Shown piece by piece: positions 15,810-23,880 of a stretch of DNA of 46,486 bases. Both the position numbers and the translations under genes were made by a program. Source of the DNA: an uncultured Collinsella sp. (lineage in GTDB: Bacteria > Actinomycetota > Coriobacteriia > Coriobacteriales > Coriobacteriaceae). Below the pieces are notes generated by a model. That model was given only the letters and a program-made list of their open reading frames with translations. It was not told the origin of the DNA and did no database searches. How positions within the stretch are numbered: the stretch's first letter is position 1; each line of letters starts with the position of its first letter. The DNA lies in contig CATYVH010000013.1 of assembly GCA_958413765.1 (NCBI GenBank), positions 1-46,486 of the forward strand. Reading direction: 5' to 3'.

Positions 15810-15904
15810 GTTTGGGGACGGTTTTGTTTTGGCGGGCTGGATATCTGGATAACCGGTGCGCGCCCGCGCCGGATAACTTGCCAAAGCAAACCCGTCTCCA
15901 ACCG
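15810..15904 (+). promoter_or_regulatory. Long imperfect hairpin in the beta-glucosidase leader
   Basis: The arm starting GTTTGGGGACGGTTTTG at 15810 pairs imperfectly with 15878-15904 (GCCAAAGCAAACCCGTCTCC). Inside, CCGGTGCGCG faces CGCGCCGG. A smaller stem CCCTGCC/GGCAGGG (15788-15804) precedes it. The element would sit between the promoter and the ribosome-binding site at 15923, so attenuation is conceivable, but no T-run terminator is formed. The sequence GGGACGGTTTTGTTTTGGC resembles the terminator region near 19755-19777 in reverse, so it may be a dispersed repeat. Confidence 0.5.
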
Positions 15905-15934
15905 AAAGCTCTAGACACGAAAGCGAGGACTTTG

Positions 15935-17335
15935 ATGGCTCAGTATCAGCTGCCCCGTGACTTCTTCTTTGGCGCCGCTATGTCCGGCCCGCAGACTGAG
16001 GGTCAGTGGAACCAGGGCGGCAAGCTCGAGAACCTGTGGGATACCTGGTCCATCCAGGATCTGGATTCGTTCTATAACCGCGTTGGCTCTTATGCTGGCA
16101 ATGACTTTATGGCTAAATACCAGGAGGACCTTCGCATTTTGAAGGACTTGGGCCTGGATACCTACCGCACCTCCATCCAGTGGAGTCGCCTGCTCGATGC
16201 TAACGGCAACCTCAATGAGGAGGGCGCCGCGTGGTATCACGAGCTGTTCCGTGCCTCTCGCGAGGCCGGCCTGGAGCCGTTCGTCAACCTGTACCACTTT
16301 GACATGCCCACCTACCTCTTTGACCGTGGTGGTTGGGAGAGCCGTGAGGTCGTCGAGGCGTACGCTCATTACGCCGACGTTGCCTTCCGCGAGTTTGGCC
16401 AGGAGATCAAGTACTGGTTCACCTTTAACGAGCCCATCGTCGAGCCCGAGCAGCGCTATCAGGAGGGCGTGTGGTACCCGCAGCTCCATGACTATAACCG
16501 CGCCCGCACCGTGCAGTATCACATCTCGCTGGCGCACGCGCTGGCTGTGGCCAACTACCGCCGCGCCTATGACGAGGGCGCCGTTCGCGCCGACGCCAAG
16601 ATCGGCATGATCAACTGCTTTACCCCGGTCTATACCAAGGAGAACCCCAGCGAGGCAGACCTCGAGGCCGTGCGTATGACCAGCGGTATCAACAATCGCT
16701 GGTGGCTCGACCTTATTACCAAGGGCGAGCTTCCCGCCGACGTGCTCGACAGCCTGGCCGAGGGCGGCGTTAAACTTCCGTTCCGTGCCGGCGACCAAGA
16801 GATCCTCAAGCAGGGCGTTGTCGACTGGCTCGGTTGTAACTACTACCATCCCACGCGCGTTCAGGCTCCGGCGAGCAAGATCGACCAGTACGGTCTGCCG
16901 CACTTTGCCGACGAGTACGTATGGCCCGACGCCGTTATGAACGAGAGCCGCGGCTGGGAAATCTACCCGCAGGGCCTCTACGACTTTGGCATGGACTGCG
17001 CTAAGAACTACCCCGATCTTGAGTGGTTTGTATCCGAGAACGGTATCGGCATCATGGACGAATACAAGAACCGTGACGCCGAAGGGACCATTCAGGACGA
17101 CTACCGCGTCGACTTTGTGCGCCAGCACCTGGAGTGGGTTGCCAAGGCAATCGCCGAGGGCGCCAAATGCCGCGGATACCATTATTGGGCCGTCATCGAT
17201 AACTGGTCTTGGGCTAATGCCTTTAAGAACCGTTACGGCTTTGTCGAGGTCGACCTCATGGACGGCTACAAGCGCCGCCTTAAGAAGTCTGCAGCTTGGC
17301 TCAAGCAGGTCGCAACGACCCACGTGGTTGACTAG
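15935..17335 (+). CDS. GH1 6-phospho-beta-glucosidase
   Basis: Cytoplasmic glycoside hydrolase family 1 enzyme, 466 aa, the usual GH1 size. It splits phosphorylated beta-glucosides delivered by the PTS into glucose-6-P and glucose or an aglycone. The acid/base glutamate is E166 in TFNEP and the nucleophile is E368 in VSENGIG. N-terminal DFFFGAAMSGPQTEG and C-terminal YHYWAVIDNWSWANAF match the family; the latter region holds residues that help bind the phosphate in phospho-glycosidases. Phospho-beta-galactosidase activity is a possible alternative because the PTS is of the lactose family. GAGGA precedes the ATG by about 5 nt. First gene of the operon, 120 nt before the IIC gene. Confidence 0.92.
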   Translation: MAQYQLPRDFFFGAAMSGPQTEGQWNQGGKLENLWDTWSIQDLDSFYNRVGSYAGNDFMAKYQEDLRILKDLGLDTYRTSIQWSRLLDANGNLNEEGAAWYHELFRASREAGLEPFVNLYHFDMPTYLFDRGGWESREVVEAYAHYADVAFREFGQEIKYWFTFNEPIVEPEQRYQEGVWYPQLHDYNRARTVQYHISLAHALAVANYRRAYDEGAVRADAKIGMINCFTPVYTKENPSEADLEAVRMTSGINNRWWLDLITKGELPADVLDSLAEGGVKLPFRAGDQEILKQGVVDWLGCNYYHPTRVQAPASKIDQYGLPHFADEYVWPDAVMNESRGWEIYPQGLYDFGMDCAKNYPDLEWFVSENGIGIMDEYKNRDAEGTIQDDYRVDFVRQHLEWVAKAIAEGAKCRGYHYWAVIDNWSWANAFKNRYGFVEVDLMDGYKRRLKKSAAWLKQVATTHVVD

Positions 17336-17455
17336 CGACCGGGCGAGCGCCCAGACCGCGCGCCGCCGCGCGCAAAACATGGCACATCTGGTGGCAAAGG
17401 GCGACAGACCACCGTGCGCATAGGAAAAGGCCGGATTTGATAGTTAGGAGCAATC

Positions 17456-18808
17456 ATGGCCAGTGAAAACGGAAAGAGCTTCCTCGACAAATTTGCCGAG
17501 GTCTCTGCGAAGGTGGGAAACCAGGTTCACCTGCGTTCCCTGCGCGATGCCTTCGCAACCATCACGCCGCTCTATATCCTTGCGGGTATCGCGGTTCTTA
17601 TTAACAACGTCGTGTTCCCTCTGTTCCCGCTCGATGCGGCGGGTCTTGCCAATCTTCAGACCTGGGGTTCGGCAATTACGCTGGGCACCCTCAACGTCTC
17701 TGCCATTGTCTTGGCCGGATTGATCGGCTACAGCCTCGCTAAGAACGAGCGCTTCGATAACCCGCTTGCCTGCGTGGTCGTCGCCATCTCCGCTTTCGTT
17801 ATCATGATGCCGCAGCAGATCACCGCCACGCTTGCCGCCACGAGCCCGCTGCTCACCGACAAGATCACCTCTGCCGAGGTCACGGGCGCCCTTTCGACTG
17901 CCAACACCGGTACCAACGGTCTGTTCGCGGCTATTATCATCGCCCTGCTCTCCGTCACGCTCTTCATCAAGATTTCCGGCGTCGAGAAGCTTAAAGTAAA
18001 GCTGGGCGAGGGTGTGCCCCCCGCGGTCTCCAACTCCTTTAACGTCATGATCCCGATGCTGCTCAACCTCTCGATCTTCGCAGTTGCCGCAGCGCTGCTC
18101 GCCGTGTTTGCCGGCACCGATCTGTGCACCATCATCTCCACGTGTATTTCCAACCCGCTCAAGAGCATCATGAACGCCGGTCCGTGGGCTGTTATCCTCA
18201 TCTACACTCTTGCGAACCTGCTGTTCTGCGTCGGCATTCACCAGTCCACCATCTCTGGCGCTACCGTCGAGCCGATCCTGACCATGCTCATCGTCGACAA
18301 CATGGCTACCTTTGCCGCCGGCGGCACCATCCAGCCCGATCACTACATGAACATGCAGATCGTCAACAGCTTCGCCCTTATCGGCGGCTCGGGCTGCACC
18401 CTCATGCTCCTGCTCGATACCTTCCTGTTCTCTAAGAACAAGGCTTCCAAGACCGTTGCCAAGATGGCTATCGTTCCTGGCCTGTTTAACATCAACGAGC
18501 CGGTCATCTACGGTTACCCCGTCGTGTACAACCTGCCGCTCATGATTCCGTTCGTGCTTCTTCCCGACCTGTTCATCGGCATCACCTATGGCCTGACCTG
18601 CGCGGGCATCATCAGCCCCTGCATCGCCCAGGTGCCTTGGACCATGCCTCCCGTCATTAACGCCCTGCTTGCCACGGGCTTTGACTGGCGCGCCGGCGTA
18701 TGGCAGGCCCTCGAGCTTGTCATCGGCATGGTTGTCTACCTGCCCTTTATGAGGATCTCCGAGAAGGCCATCGCCAAGCAGGAGGCCCTTGCCGAGCAGA
18801 ACGCCTAA
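17456..18808 (+). CDS. celB: PTS IIC, cellobiose/lactose/beta-glucoside family
   Basis: Membrane permease that carries the sugar while it is phosphorylated by IIB. It is 450 aa with about 10 hydrophobic segments. The signature of the family, GLFNINEPVIYGYPVVYN, is near residues 342-359. Other typical blocks: LRDAFATITPLYILAG at the N terminus, and GIHQSTISGATVEP. AGGAG stands upstream of the ATG. IIB and IIA are separate genes downstream, as in the celABC (chb) arrangement. With the 6-phospho-beta-glucosidase in front, cellobiose or another beta-glucoside is the likely substrate; lactose cannot be excluded. Confidence 0.92.
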   Translation: MASENGKSFLDKFAEVSAKVGNQVHLRSLRDAFATITPLYILAGIAVLINNVVFPLFPLDAAGLANLQTWGSAITLGTLNVSAIVLAGLIGYSLAKNERFDNPLACVVVAISAFVIMMPQQITATLAATSPLLTDKITSAEVTGALSTANTGTNGLFAAIIIALLSVTLFIKISGVEKLKVKLGEGVPPAVSNSFNVMIPMLLNLSIFAVAAALLAVFAGTDLCTIISTCISNPLKSIMNAGPWAVILIYTLANLLFCVGIHQSTISGATVEPILTMLIVDNMATFAAGGTIQPDHYMNMQIVNSFALIGGSGCTLMLLLDTFLFSKNKASKTVAKMAIVPGLFNINEPVIYGYPVVYNLPLMIPFVLLPDLFIGITYGLTCAGIISPCIAQVPWTMPPVINALLATGFDWRAGVWQALELVIGMVVYLPFMRISEKAIAKQEALAEQNA

Positions 18809-18870
18809 ACGGTTCGTTTTCCCTTTCATTGTTGCGGGCGCCGGTACGCGGTGCCGGTGCTCGCGGCTCT

Positions 18871-18890
18871 CCCTGCGTAAAGACGCAGGG
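18871..18890 (+). other. Intercistronic hairpin between IIC and IIB
   Basis: CCCTGCGT/ACGCAGGG, perfect 8-bp stem with a 4-nt AAAG loop, in the 153-nt gap. No T-run follows, so it is probably an mRNA-stability or processing element, not a terminator. Confidence 0.5.
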
Positions 18891-18961
18891 GGTGGGTACA
18901 GTAGCCGCAAGGAATAAAACCAGTTGTCGTCTGCGCGCCGCGCAGTTATAAGGAGGAAACC

Positions 18962-19264
18962 ATGAAGAAGATCATGCTTTGCTGCAATGCCGGCATGTCC
19001 ACGAGCCTGCTGGTCCAGAAGATGCAGTCCGAGGTCGCAAGCCGTGGTCTGGACATCGAGGTCGAGGCCCGTCCTATGAACGAGGCTCACGATCACCTGG
19101 ACGAGTGCGATATCTTGCTGCTCGGCCCGCAGATTGGCTACACCAAGGGCGATTTTGAGAAGGAGGCCGCTGGCCGCTTCCCGGTTGAGGTCATCAACAT
19201 GGTCGACTACGGCCGCATGAACGCTGCTGGCATCATCGACCACTGCGTCAGCGTGATGGGCTAG
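18962..19264 (+). CDS. celA: PTS IIB, cellobiose/lactose family
   Basis: Cytoplasmic phosphocarrier of 100 aa that passes phosphate from IIA to the incoming sugar. The phosphorylated cysteine is C8 in CCNAGMSTSLLV (7-18), whose P-loop CxAGMSTS is diagnostic for this IIB family. The rest (DEARPMNEA-like region, DECDILLLGPQIGYT, VDYGRMNAAGIIDH) follows the family pattern. An AAGGAGG stands 5 nt before the ATG. The IIA gene starts 9 nt after the stop, so the two are translationally close. Confidence 0.95.
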   Translation: MKKIMLCCNAGMSTSLLVQKMQSEVASRGLDIEVEARPMNEAHDHLDECDILLLGPQIGYTKGDFEKEAAGRFPVEVINMVDYGRMNAAGIIDHCVSVMG

Positions 19265-19273
19265 GTGCAGCGC

Positions 19274-19606
19274 ATGGAGGATATGAACGAGCTGCAGATG
19301 ACCTGCTTTGAGATCATCAGTTTCGTCGGAACCGCCAAGAGCATGTACATCAATGCCGTGCAAAAGGCCAAGGAGGGCGATTTTGACGCCGCCGAGGAGC
19401 TTATTAAGCAGGGCGACGAGGCTTACAACGGTGGCCACGATGTCCATATGGGGCTCCTTAAAAAGGAGGCAAACGGCGAGCGTAACGGCGAGGCCCCGCT
19501 GATTCTGCTGCATGCCGAGGACCAGATGGCCGGCACCGAGACCATGCGCGTCATGGCCACGGAGCTCATCGAGGTCCACAAGCTGCTGCAGGCGCTTAAG
19601 GCCTAG
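19274..19606 (+). CDS. celC: PTS IIA, lactose/cellobiose family
   Basis: Cytoplasmic phosphocarrier of 110 aa, a trimeric helical bundle in known relatives, taking phosphate from HPr. The active histidine is H80 in APLILLHAEDQMAG. The N-terminal helix CFEIISFVGTAKSMYINAVQ and the KAKEGDFDAAEELIKQGDEA segment are typical. Start is uncertain: GTG at 19265 and ATGs at 19274 and 19283 are in frame; 19274 has GGTG about 6 nt upstream. GGAGG at 19276 is inside the gene and too close to 19283. Last PTS gene; the terminator at 19662 follows. Confidence 0.93.
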   Translation: MEDMNELQMTCFEIISFVGTAKSMYINAVQKAKEGDFDAAEELIKQGDEAYNGGHDVHMGLLKKEANGERNGEAPLILLHAEDQMAGTETMRVMATELIEVHKLLQALKA

Positions 19607-19661
19607 TCGGCGTTATCGCCGCGATGGACCGCGGTCCAACAGACAACACAGTCCCTTTGAC

Positions 19662-19692
19662 GGGCGCCGGGAGTCTCCGCCTCCCGGCGCCC
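19662..19692 (+). terminator. Terminator of the PTS operon
   Basis: GGGCGCCGGGAG (19662-19673) and CTCCCGGCGCCC (19681-19692) form a perfect 12-bp stem with a 7-nt loop, followed by TTATATTT. Confidence 0.85.
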
Positions 19693-19750
19693 TTATATTT
19701 GGCGAAGGCCCTGCGCGACCTTTTGAGCGGTCGTTTGCGTTTTCCCAGAT

Positions 19751-19792
19751 AAAACCTGCCAAAACAAACCTGTCCCTTTTTGGCAGGTTTTT
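19751..19792 (+). terminator. Second terminator-like hairpin before the ROK kinase gene
   Basis: AAAACCTGCCAAAA (19751-19764) pairs with TTTTTGGCAGGTTTTT (19777-19792). The loop is CAAACCTGTCCC. Symmetric A and T flanks make it bidirectional. Its CTGCCAAAACAAACCTGTCC segment resembles the beta-glucosidase leader hairpin read in reverse. It lies 53 nt before the kinase start. Confidence 0.8.
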
Positions 19793-19845
19793 GTCTTAGG
19801 AGCGGTACCATACAGGCAATGTTTAAACGAGAAAGGTGGGCTCCC

Positions 19846-20799
19846 ATGGAACCTAAGCAGTACTATATCGGCATCGACGTCGGCGGCACTTCGGTCAAGG
19901 AGGGCCTGTTCGACGAGGACGGCAACCTGCTTGCCAAGGCCAGCGTGCCCACGCCTCCCATCGTTGATGCTGCGGGCTTTGCCGCGGTGACCGAGGCTAT
20001 CGACCAGGTGGTCGCCAAGGCGCAGATCCCGCGTGCCTTTGTGGCGGGCATTGGCCTGGCCGTTCCGTGCCCCATTCCGGCTTCGGGCGATGCCAAGGTC
20101 AAGGCCAACATTGCCATCAACCTGCCCGAGCTTAGGATCGCCATCCAGGAGCACTGCCCCGACGCGGTCGTTAAGTACGAGAACGATGCCAACGCCGCTG
20201 CCATGGGCGAGGCCTGGCTCGGTTCTGCCAAGGGCGTGCAGAACGTGGTGATGGTCACCATCGGTACCGGCGTGGGCGGCGGCGTTATCGTCAACGGCGA
20301 CGTGGTGTCGGGCGTTGTGGGTGCCGGCGGCGAGATTGGCCACATGTGCCTGAACCCCGAAGAGGAGCGCACCTGCGGCTGTGGCGGCCATGGCCATCTG
20401 GAGCAGTATTCCAGCGCCACCGGCGTGGTGAGTAACTACCTTGCCGAGTGCAAGAAGGCGGGCGTCGAGCCCATCGAGCTCACCGGGCCTTCTGATTCCA
20501 AGGACGTGTTCCAGGCCTGCCGCGAGGGTGACAAGCTCGCGCTGGCAGCTGCCGATACCATGGCCGACTATCTCGGCCGCGCCCTGGCGCTTATTGCCAA
20601 CGTGGTCGATCCCGAGATGTTCCTGATCGGCGGCGGCGCATCCGCTTCGGCCGATGTCTACCTCGACAAGGTCCGCGAGCACTTTAAGCAGTACGCGCTC
20701 TCCGCCTCGCGCGAGACGCCCATCAAGGTCGCTTCGCTCGGAAACGACGCCGGCATCATCGGTGCCGCTTACGTAGCCCTGCGCGCCGCCGGTAAATAG
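19846..20799 (+). CDS. ROK family sugar kinase (glucokinase-like)
   Basis: Cytoplasmic ATP-dependent kinase of 317 aa, a size typical of ROK glucokinases. Phosphate-binding loop IGIDVGGTSVKEGLFD (13-28), catalytic region YENDANAAAMGE, adenosine motif VTIGTGVGGGVIVNG, and GAGGEIGHMCL are all present. The zinc motif reads TCGCGGHGHLEQYSS: the usual third Cys (GCxE) is replaced by His, as in some Gram-positive members. By context it would phosphorylate the free glucose released from the phospho-disaccharide. AAAGGTGG precedes the ATG. Two terminator-like hairpins separate it from the PTS genes, so it may have its own promoter. Confidence 0.92.
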   Translation: MEPKQYYIGIDVGGTSVKEGLFDEDGNLLAKASVPTPPIVDAAGFAAVTEAIDQVVAKAQIPRAFVAGIGLAVPCPIPASGDAKVKANIAINLPELRIAIQEHCPDAVVKYENDANAAAMGEAWLGSAKGVQNVVMVTIGTGVGGGVIVNGDVVSGVVGAGGEIGHMCLNPEEERTCGCGGHGHLEQYSSATGVVSNYLAECKKAGVEPIELTGPSDSKDVFQACREGDKLALAAADTMADYLGRALALIANVVDPEMFLIGGGASASADVYLDKVREHFKQYALSASRETPIKVASLGNDAGIIGAAYVALRAAGK

Positions 20800-20807
20800 C
20801 TGGTGCG

Positions 20808-20866
20808 GGGGCAGGTGGTGAAAGGGGGACAGGCTTCGTCCCTGACCTCGCCTCAGCGCTTGCCCC
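20808..20866. repeat. Extended hairpin after the ROK kinase gene
   Basis: GGGGCA (20808-20813) faces TGCCCC (20861-20866), and GGGAC/GTCCC (20826-20830, 20838-20842) closes on AGGCTTC. Imperfect between the blocks and without a T-run. Similar in style to the other intergenic palindromes with a GGGGACAGG word. Confidence 0.45.
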
Positions 20867-20958
20867 AAATTGTGCCGCGACCCTTCCGTCTCATAAGGTT
20901 CGGCGTCAGCGTGCTACCATAGCTACGTCCAAGTACACATATCAAGTGGAGGATATCC

Positions 20959-21882
20959 ATGGCAAACGTTCTTGTCTTTGGTCACCAGAACCCCGATAAC
21001 GACGCCATCATGAGCGCCGTCGTCCTGTCCCAGCTGCTCAACCAGGTTGAGTATGCCGGCAACACCTACGAGGCCTGCGCCCTTGGTCAGCTTCCGGCCG
21101 AGTCCGCCAAGCTGCTTGCCGACGCCGGCATTGCCGAGCCCCGCGTGATCGAGTCCGTCGAGGCCGGCCAGCTCGTCGTCCTCACCGACCACAACGAGTC
21201 CGCCCAGTCTGTCGCCGGCCTTAAGGACGCCACGGTCTTTGGCGTCGTCGATCATCACCGCATCGGCGATTTCGAGACCGCCGGCCCGCTGCACTACATC
21301 TGCCTGCCCTGGGGTTCCAGCTGCACCATCGTCACCAAGCTCGCCGGCGTGCTCGGCGTTGAGCTTTCCGACGTCCAGGCCAAGCTGCTGCTCTCGGCCA
21401 TGATGACCGACACGCTCATGCTCAAGAGTCCCACCACCACCGATGTCGACCGCGCTGTCGCCGCCAAGCTCGGCGAGCAGGTGGGTGTCGACCCGGTCAA
21501 GTTTGGCATGGAGGTCTTCCTCACCCGTCCGTCCGGCTCCTTCACCGCAGCCGAGATGGTCGGCAACGACATCAAGATGTTCGAGCCCGCCGGCAAGAAG
21601 CTGCTCATCGGCCAGTACGAGACCGTCGACAAGAGTCGTGCGCTCGGCATGATCGACGAGATTCGCGAGGCCATGCGTGCCTACGCCGCCGAGAAGGGTG
21701 CCGATGGCATTGTCCTGTGCATCACCGACATCATGGAGGAGGGCTCGCAGGTCCTGCTCGAGGGCGAGACCGAGGCCGCTCAGAAGGGCCTGGGCATTGC
21801 CGACGAGCACGACGGCGTCTGGATGCCGGGTGTCCTCTCCCGTAAGAAGCAGGTCGCTGCCCCCATCATGGCCGCCTGCTAG
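20959..21882 (+). CDS. ppaC: Manganese-dependent inorganic pyrophosphatase (family II)
   Basis: DHH-family phosphoesterase of 307 aa, as usual for family II, which hydrolyses PPi from biosynthetic reactions. Metal ligands are in FGHQNPDND (H9, D13, D15), D77 in LTDHNE, and D98-H99-H100 in VVDHHRIG. The C-terminal DHHA2 domain ends with SRKKQV, the substrate-binding Arg-Lys motif. No CBS insert is present, so it should not be adenylate-regulated. AAGTGGAGG stands before the ATG. Monocistronic: a terminator follows at 21902. Confidence 0.97.
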   Translation: MANVLVFGHQNPDNDAIMSAVVLSQLLNQVEYAGNTYEACALGQLPAESAKLLADAGIAEPRVIESVEAGQLVVLTDHNESAQSVAGLKDATVFGVVDHHRIGDFETAGPLHYICLPWGSSCTIVTKLAGVLGVELSDVQAKLLLSAMMTDTLMLKSPTTTDVDRAVAAKLGEQVGVDPVKFGMEVFLTRPSGSFTAAEMVGNDIKMFEPAGKKLLIGQYETVDKSRALGMIDEIREAMRAYAAEKGADGIVLCITDIMEEGSQVLLEGETEAAQKGLGIADEHDGVWMPGVLSRKKQVAAPIMAAC

Positions 21883-21901
21883 GTTTAGTTGACCAAACGC
21901 C

Positions 21902-21941
21902 ACGACCGGATCGCGGACGTCCCGCGCTCCGGTCGTTTTTT
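21902..21941 (+). terminator. Rho-independent terminator of ppaC
   Basis: CGACCGGA and TCCGGTCG pair, with an inner CGCGG/CCGCG block, followed by T6 (21935-21941). Confidence 0.93.
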
Positions 21942-21984
21942 GTGCACGGCGCCGCGTCGTCTCTTGGACAGGCGTGCCCGTGCC

Positions 21985-22005
21985 GTTGAGCAAATAATGT
22001 TCAAC
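21985..22005. promoter_or_regulatory. Dyad, possible operator upstream of nhaA
   Basis: GTTGAGCA (21985-21992) faces TGTTCAAC (21998-22005), one mismatch, with AT-rich centre AATAA. Isolated in a GC-rich gap; the binding protein is unknown. Confidence 0.3.
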
Positions 22006-22080
22006 CTGTGGTTCCGCTTTTCGGCCACGCCTGCGTGCTTGTCGTGCAGGGTAGGCTAGATGCAAGCGTAATACGTTAGA

Positions 22081-22116
22081 GCGCGGCGCCGCCACTTGGG
22101 CGGGCCGTGCTTTTTT
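22081..22116 (+). promoter_or_regulatory. Hairpin plus T-run in the nhaA leader
   Basis: GCGCGGC (22081-22087) pairs with GCCGTGC region (22104-22110) around an imperfect GC-rich middle, followed by T6. A smaller CGGGA/TCCCG hairpin follows just before the ribosome-binding site. This could be a leader terminator controlling nhaA, or the terminator of a short upstream transcript. No known riboswitch sequence is recognised. Confidence 0.45.
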
Positions 22117-22149
22117 AAGACGGGAGCTTTCCCGAGAAAGGAGCCGCCC

Positions 22150-23508
22150 ATGGCAGCAACTGAGCAGCTGTTCAACGTTCGTGAGCGCAAGCGCTTTGAA
22201 CGTCACGACATTTGGGAGCGCATCGCCGAGAACGGCACGATTTCCGCCGCCGTCATGGTCTTCGCCGCTATCGCCGCCGTTATCTGCGCCAACACCGATG
22301 CCTACGAGGCCATCCATCACTTTTTGGAGACCCCGCTGTATGTGGGCCTGGGCAACCTTACGGCTGGTCTCACCGTTGAGCTTTTCGTCAACGACTTCCT
22401 CATGGCGATTTTCTTTTTGTTGGTGGGCATCGAGCTTAAGTACGAGATGACGGTCGGTGAGCTCAAGAATCCGCGTCAGGCCATGCTTCCCATGCTGGCG
22501 GCCGTGGGCGGCGTTGTCGTTCCCGCCTGCATCTACCTGATCTTTAACCATGCCGGCGCCCGCAACGGTTGGGCCATCCCCATGGCAACCGATATTGCCT
22601 TTGCGCTGGGCGTGCTGTCGCTTTTGGGCAATCGCGTGCCCAACGGCGTGCGCGTGTTCTTCTCGACGCTCGCCATCGCCGACGACCTCATCTCCATCGC
22701 CGCCATCGCCATCTTCTACGGTCAGAGCCCCAATCCGTTTTGGTTGGGCGCCGCCGCGCTTGTGACCTGCGCGCTCGTGTGGCTCAACAAGACGCAGCAC
22801 TACCGCCTTGCCCCGTATTCGGTACTGGGTCTGCTGTTGTGGTTCTGCATGTTCAAGAGCGGCGTGCACGCTACGCTTGCTGGTGTCATCTTGGCCTTTA
22901 CCATCCCGGCCAAGTGCGGTGTCAAGCTCGATAGCCTCACCGATTGGTTGGGCGAGTGCCTGCCGCTGCTCGATGATCGCTACGACGACGAGGCGCACAT
23001 CCTGGGCCAGCATGACTTTACCGTCTCGACCACCAAGGTCGAGCGCGTCATGCACCGCGTGACCCCGCCGCTCATCCGCATGGAGCGTCTGATCTCCACG
23101 CCGGTCAACTTCGTGATCCTGCCGATCTTTGCGTTCGTAAACGCTCAGGTTCGCTTAGTGGGCGTGGACATGAGCACACTGCTCACCGACCCGGTGACGC
23201 TCGGCGTGTACTTTGGCATGCTGCTGGGCAAGCCGATCGGCATCTTTGGTATGACGTTTGCCCTGGTTAAGCTTAAGGCCTGCGAGCTGCCGCACAATGT
23301 CAACTGGCACATGATTGCCGGCGTGGGCATTCTGGGCGGTATCGGCTTTACCATGTCGATTCTCATCAGCGGCCTTGCTTTCCCGACGGCCCAGTTTGAG
23401 GTTCTTGCAGCCAAGGCCGCTATTCTCGCCGGTTCGGTCACCGCAGCCGTGCTCGGCATGATCTACATGAGCGTGGTCTGCAAGCATCCCTCGCCCAAAG
23501 ACGAGTAA
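22150..23508 (+). CDS. nhaA: Na+/H+ antiporter NhaA
   Basis: Electrogenic sodium/proton antiporter in the cytoplasmic membrane, 452 aa, with about 11-12 hydrophobic segments. The cation-binding aspartate pair is D178-D179 in LAIADDLISI. Other family blocks: MAIFFLLVGIELKYE, MATDIAFALGVLSLLGNRVP, VHATLAGVILAFTIP, and GGIGFTMSILISGLAF. The loop of about 60 residues between the two halves (DWLGECLPLLDDRYDDEAHI) is acidic and longer than in E. coli NhaA, as in many actinobacterial proteins. AAAGGAG precedes the ATG by 6 nt. The leader hairpin at 22081 may regulate it. Followed by inverted-repeat element B. Confidence 0.96.
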   Translation: MAATEQLFNVRERKRFERHDIWERIAENGTISAAVMVFAAIAAVICANTDAYEAIHHFLETPLYVGLGNLTAGLTVELFVNDFLMAIFFLLVGIELKYEMTVGELKNPRQAMLPMLAAVGGVVVPACIYLIFNHAGARNGWAIPMATDIAFALGVLSLLGNRVPNGVRVFFSTLAIADDLISIAAIAIFYGQSPNPFWLGAAALVTCALVWLNKTQHYRLAPYSVLGLLLWFCMFKSGVHATLAGVILAFTIPAKCGVKLDSLTDWLGECLPLLDDRYDDEAHILGQHDFTVSTTKVERVMHRVTPPLIRMERLISTPVNFVILPIFAFVNAQVRLVGVDMSTLLTDPVTLGVYFGMLLGKPIGIFGMTFALVKLKACELPHNVNWHMIAGVGILGGIGFTMSILISGLAFPTAQFEVLAAKAAILAGSVTAAVLGMIYMSVVCKHPSPKDE

Positions 23509-23592
23509 GAGCGCGAAAACCGGCTCCAGAACCGATTCGGGCGCGTTCAAAATGCGGATTCGGGCGGTGCTTGCCGCCTGCCAGACACGCCA

Positions 23593-23822
23593 GTGGTCAA
23601 AAAACGCCGTTTGTGAGTACTGTCACAAACGGCGTATCATTTTAGGTGCGGAAAATAATGAACAAAGTTATAAGAACTGTACGTTAATGAGTGACCATCG
23701 ACTTCCAATTTGGCGCTAGCTGACGGTGATTAGGGAGTTTCAAGTCGAGTTTTGCCGATTTCGACCAAGAAACGCTGCTACTAAAAAGGTGACAGTACTC
23801 ATATTTGCCCTTTTTTGGCCAC
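23593..23822 (+). repeat. AT-rich inverted-repeat element, copy B (230 bp)
   Basis: Left arm 23593-23626 and right arm 23789-23822 match at 27 of 34 positions (GTGGYCAAAAAA ... GAGTACTGTCAC). The left end also holds its own perfect 12-bp hairpin, CGCCGTTTGTGA/TCACAAACGGCG with loop GTACTG (23605-23634). The right end from CTGCTACTAAAAAGG (23775) onward is nearly the same as in copies A and C; the core differs. It begins 85 bp after the nhaA stop and ends 58 bp from the stop of the convergent small gene. Confidence 0.75.
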
Positions 23823-23880
23823 AAGCCCTAAAACAAGCCTCGCCAGGGTCGGGAAACGGGCCAAATGCCGGCCTCGAGGC

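Noticed and set aside
17444..19579. 700-codon antisense open frame opposite the PTS genes
   Set aside because: Shadow of the IIC, IIB and IIA genes, which have clear family motifs and start sites; the antisense translation is low-complexity Gly/Asp/His.
22050..22120. Na+ or Li+ riboswitch ahead of nhaA
   Set aside because: I could not match the known conserved positions; kept only as an unassigned hairpin.
20923..23055. 710-codon antisense frame opposite ppaC and nhaA
   Set aside because: Same reason: shadow of two well-identified genes on the other strand, crossing their intergenic region.
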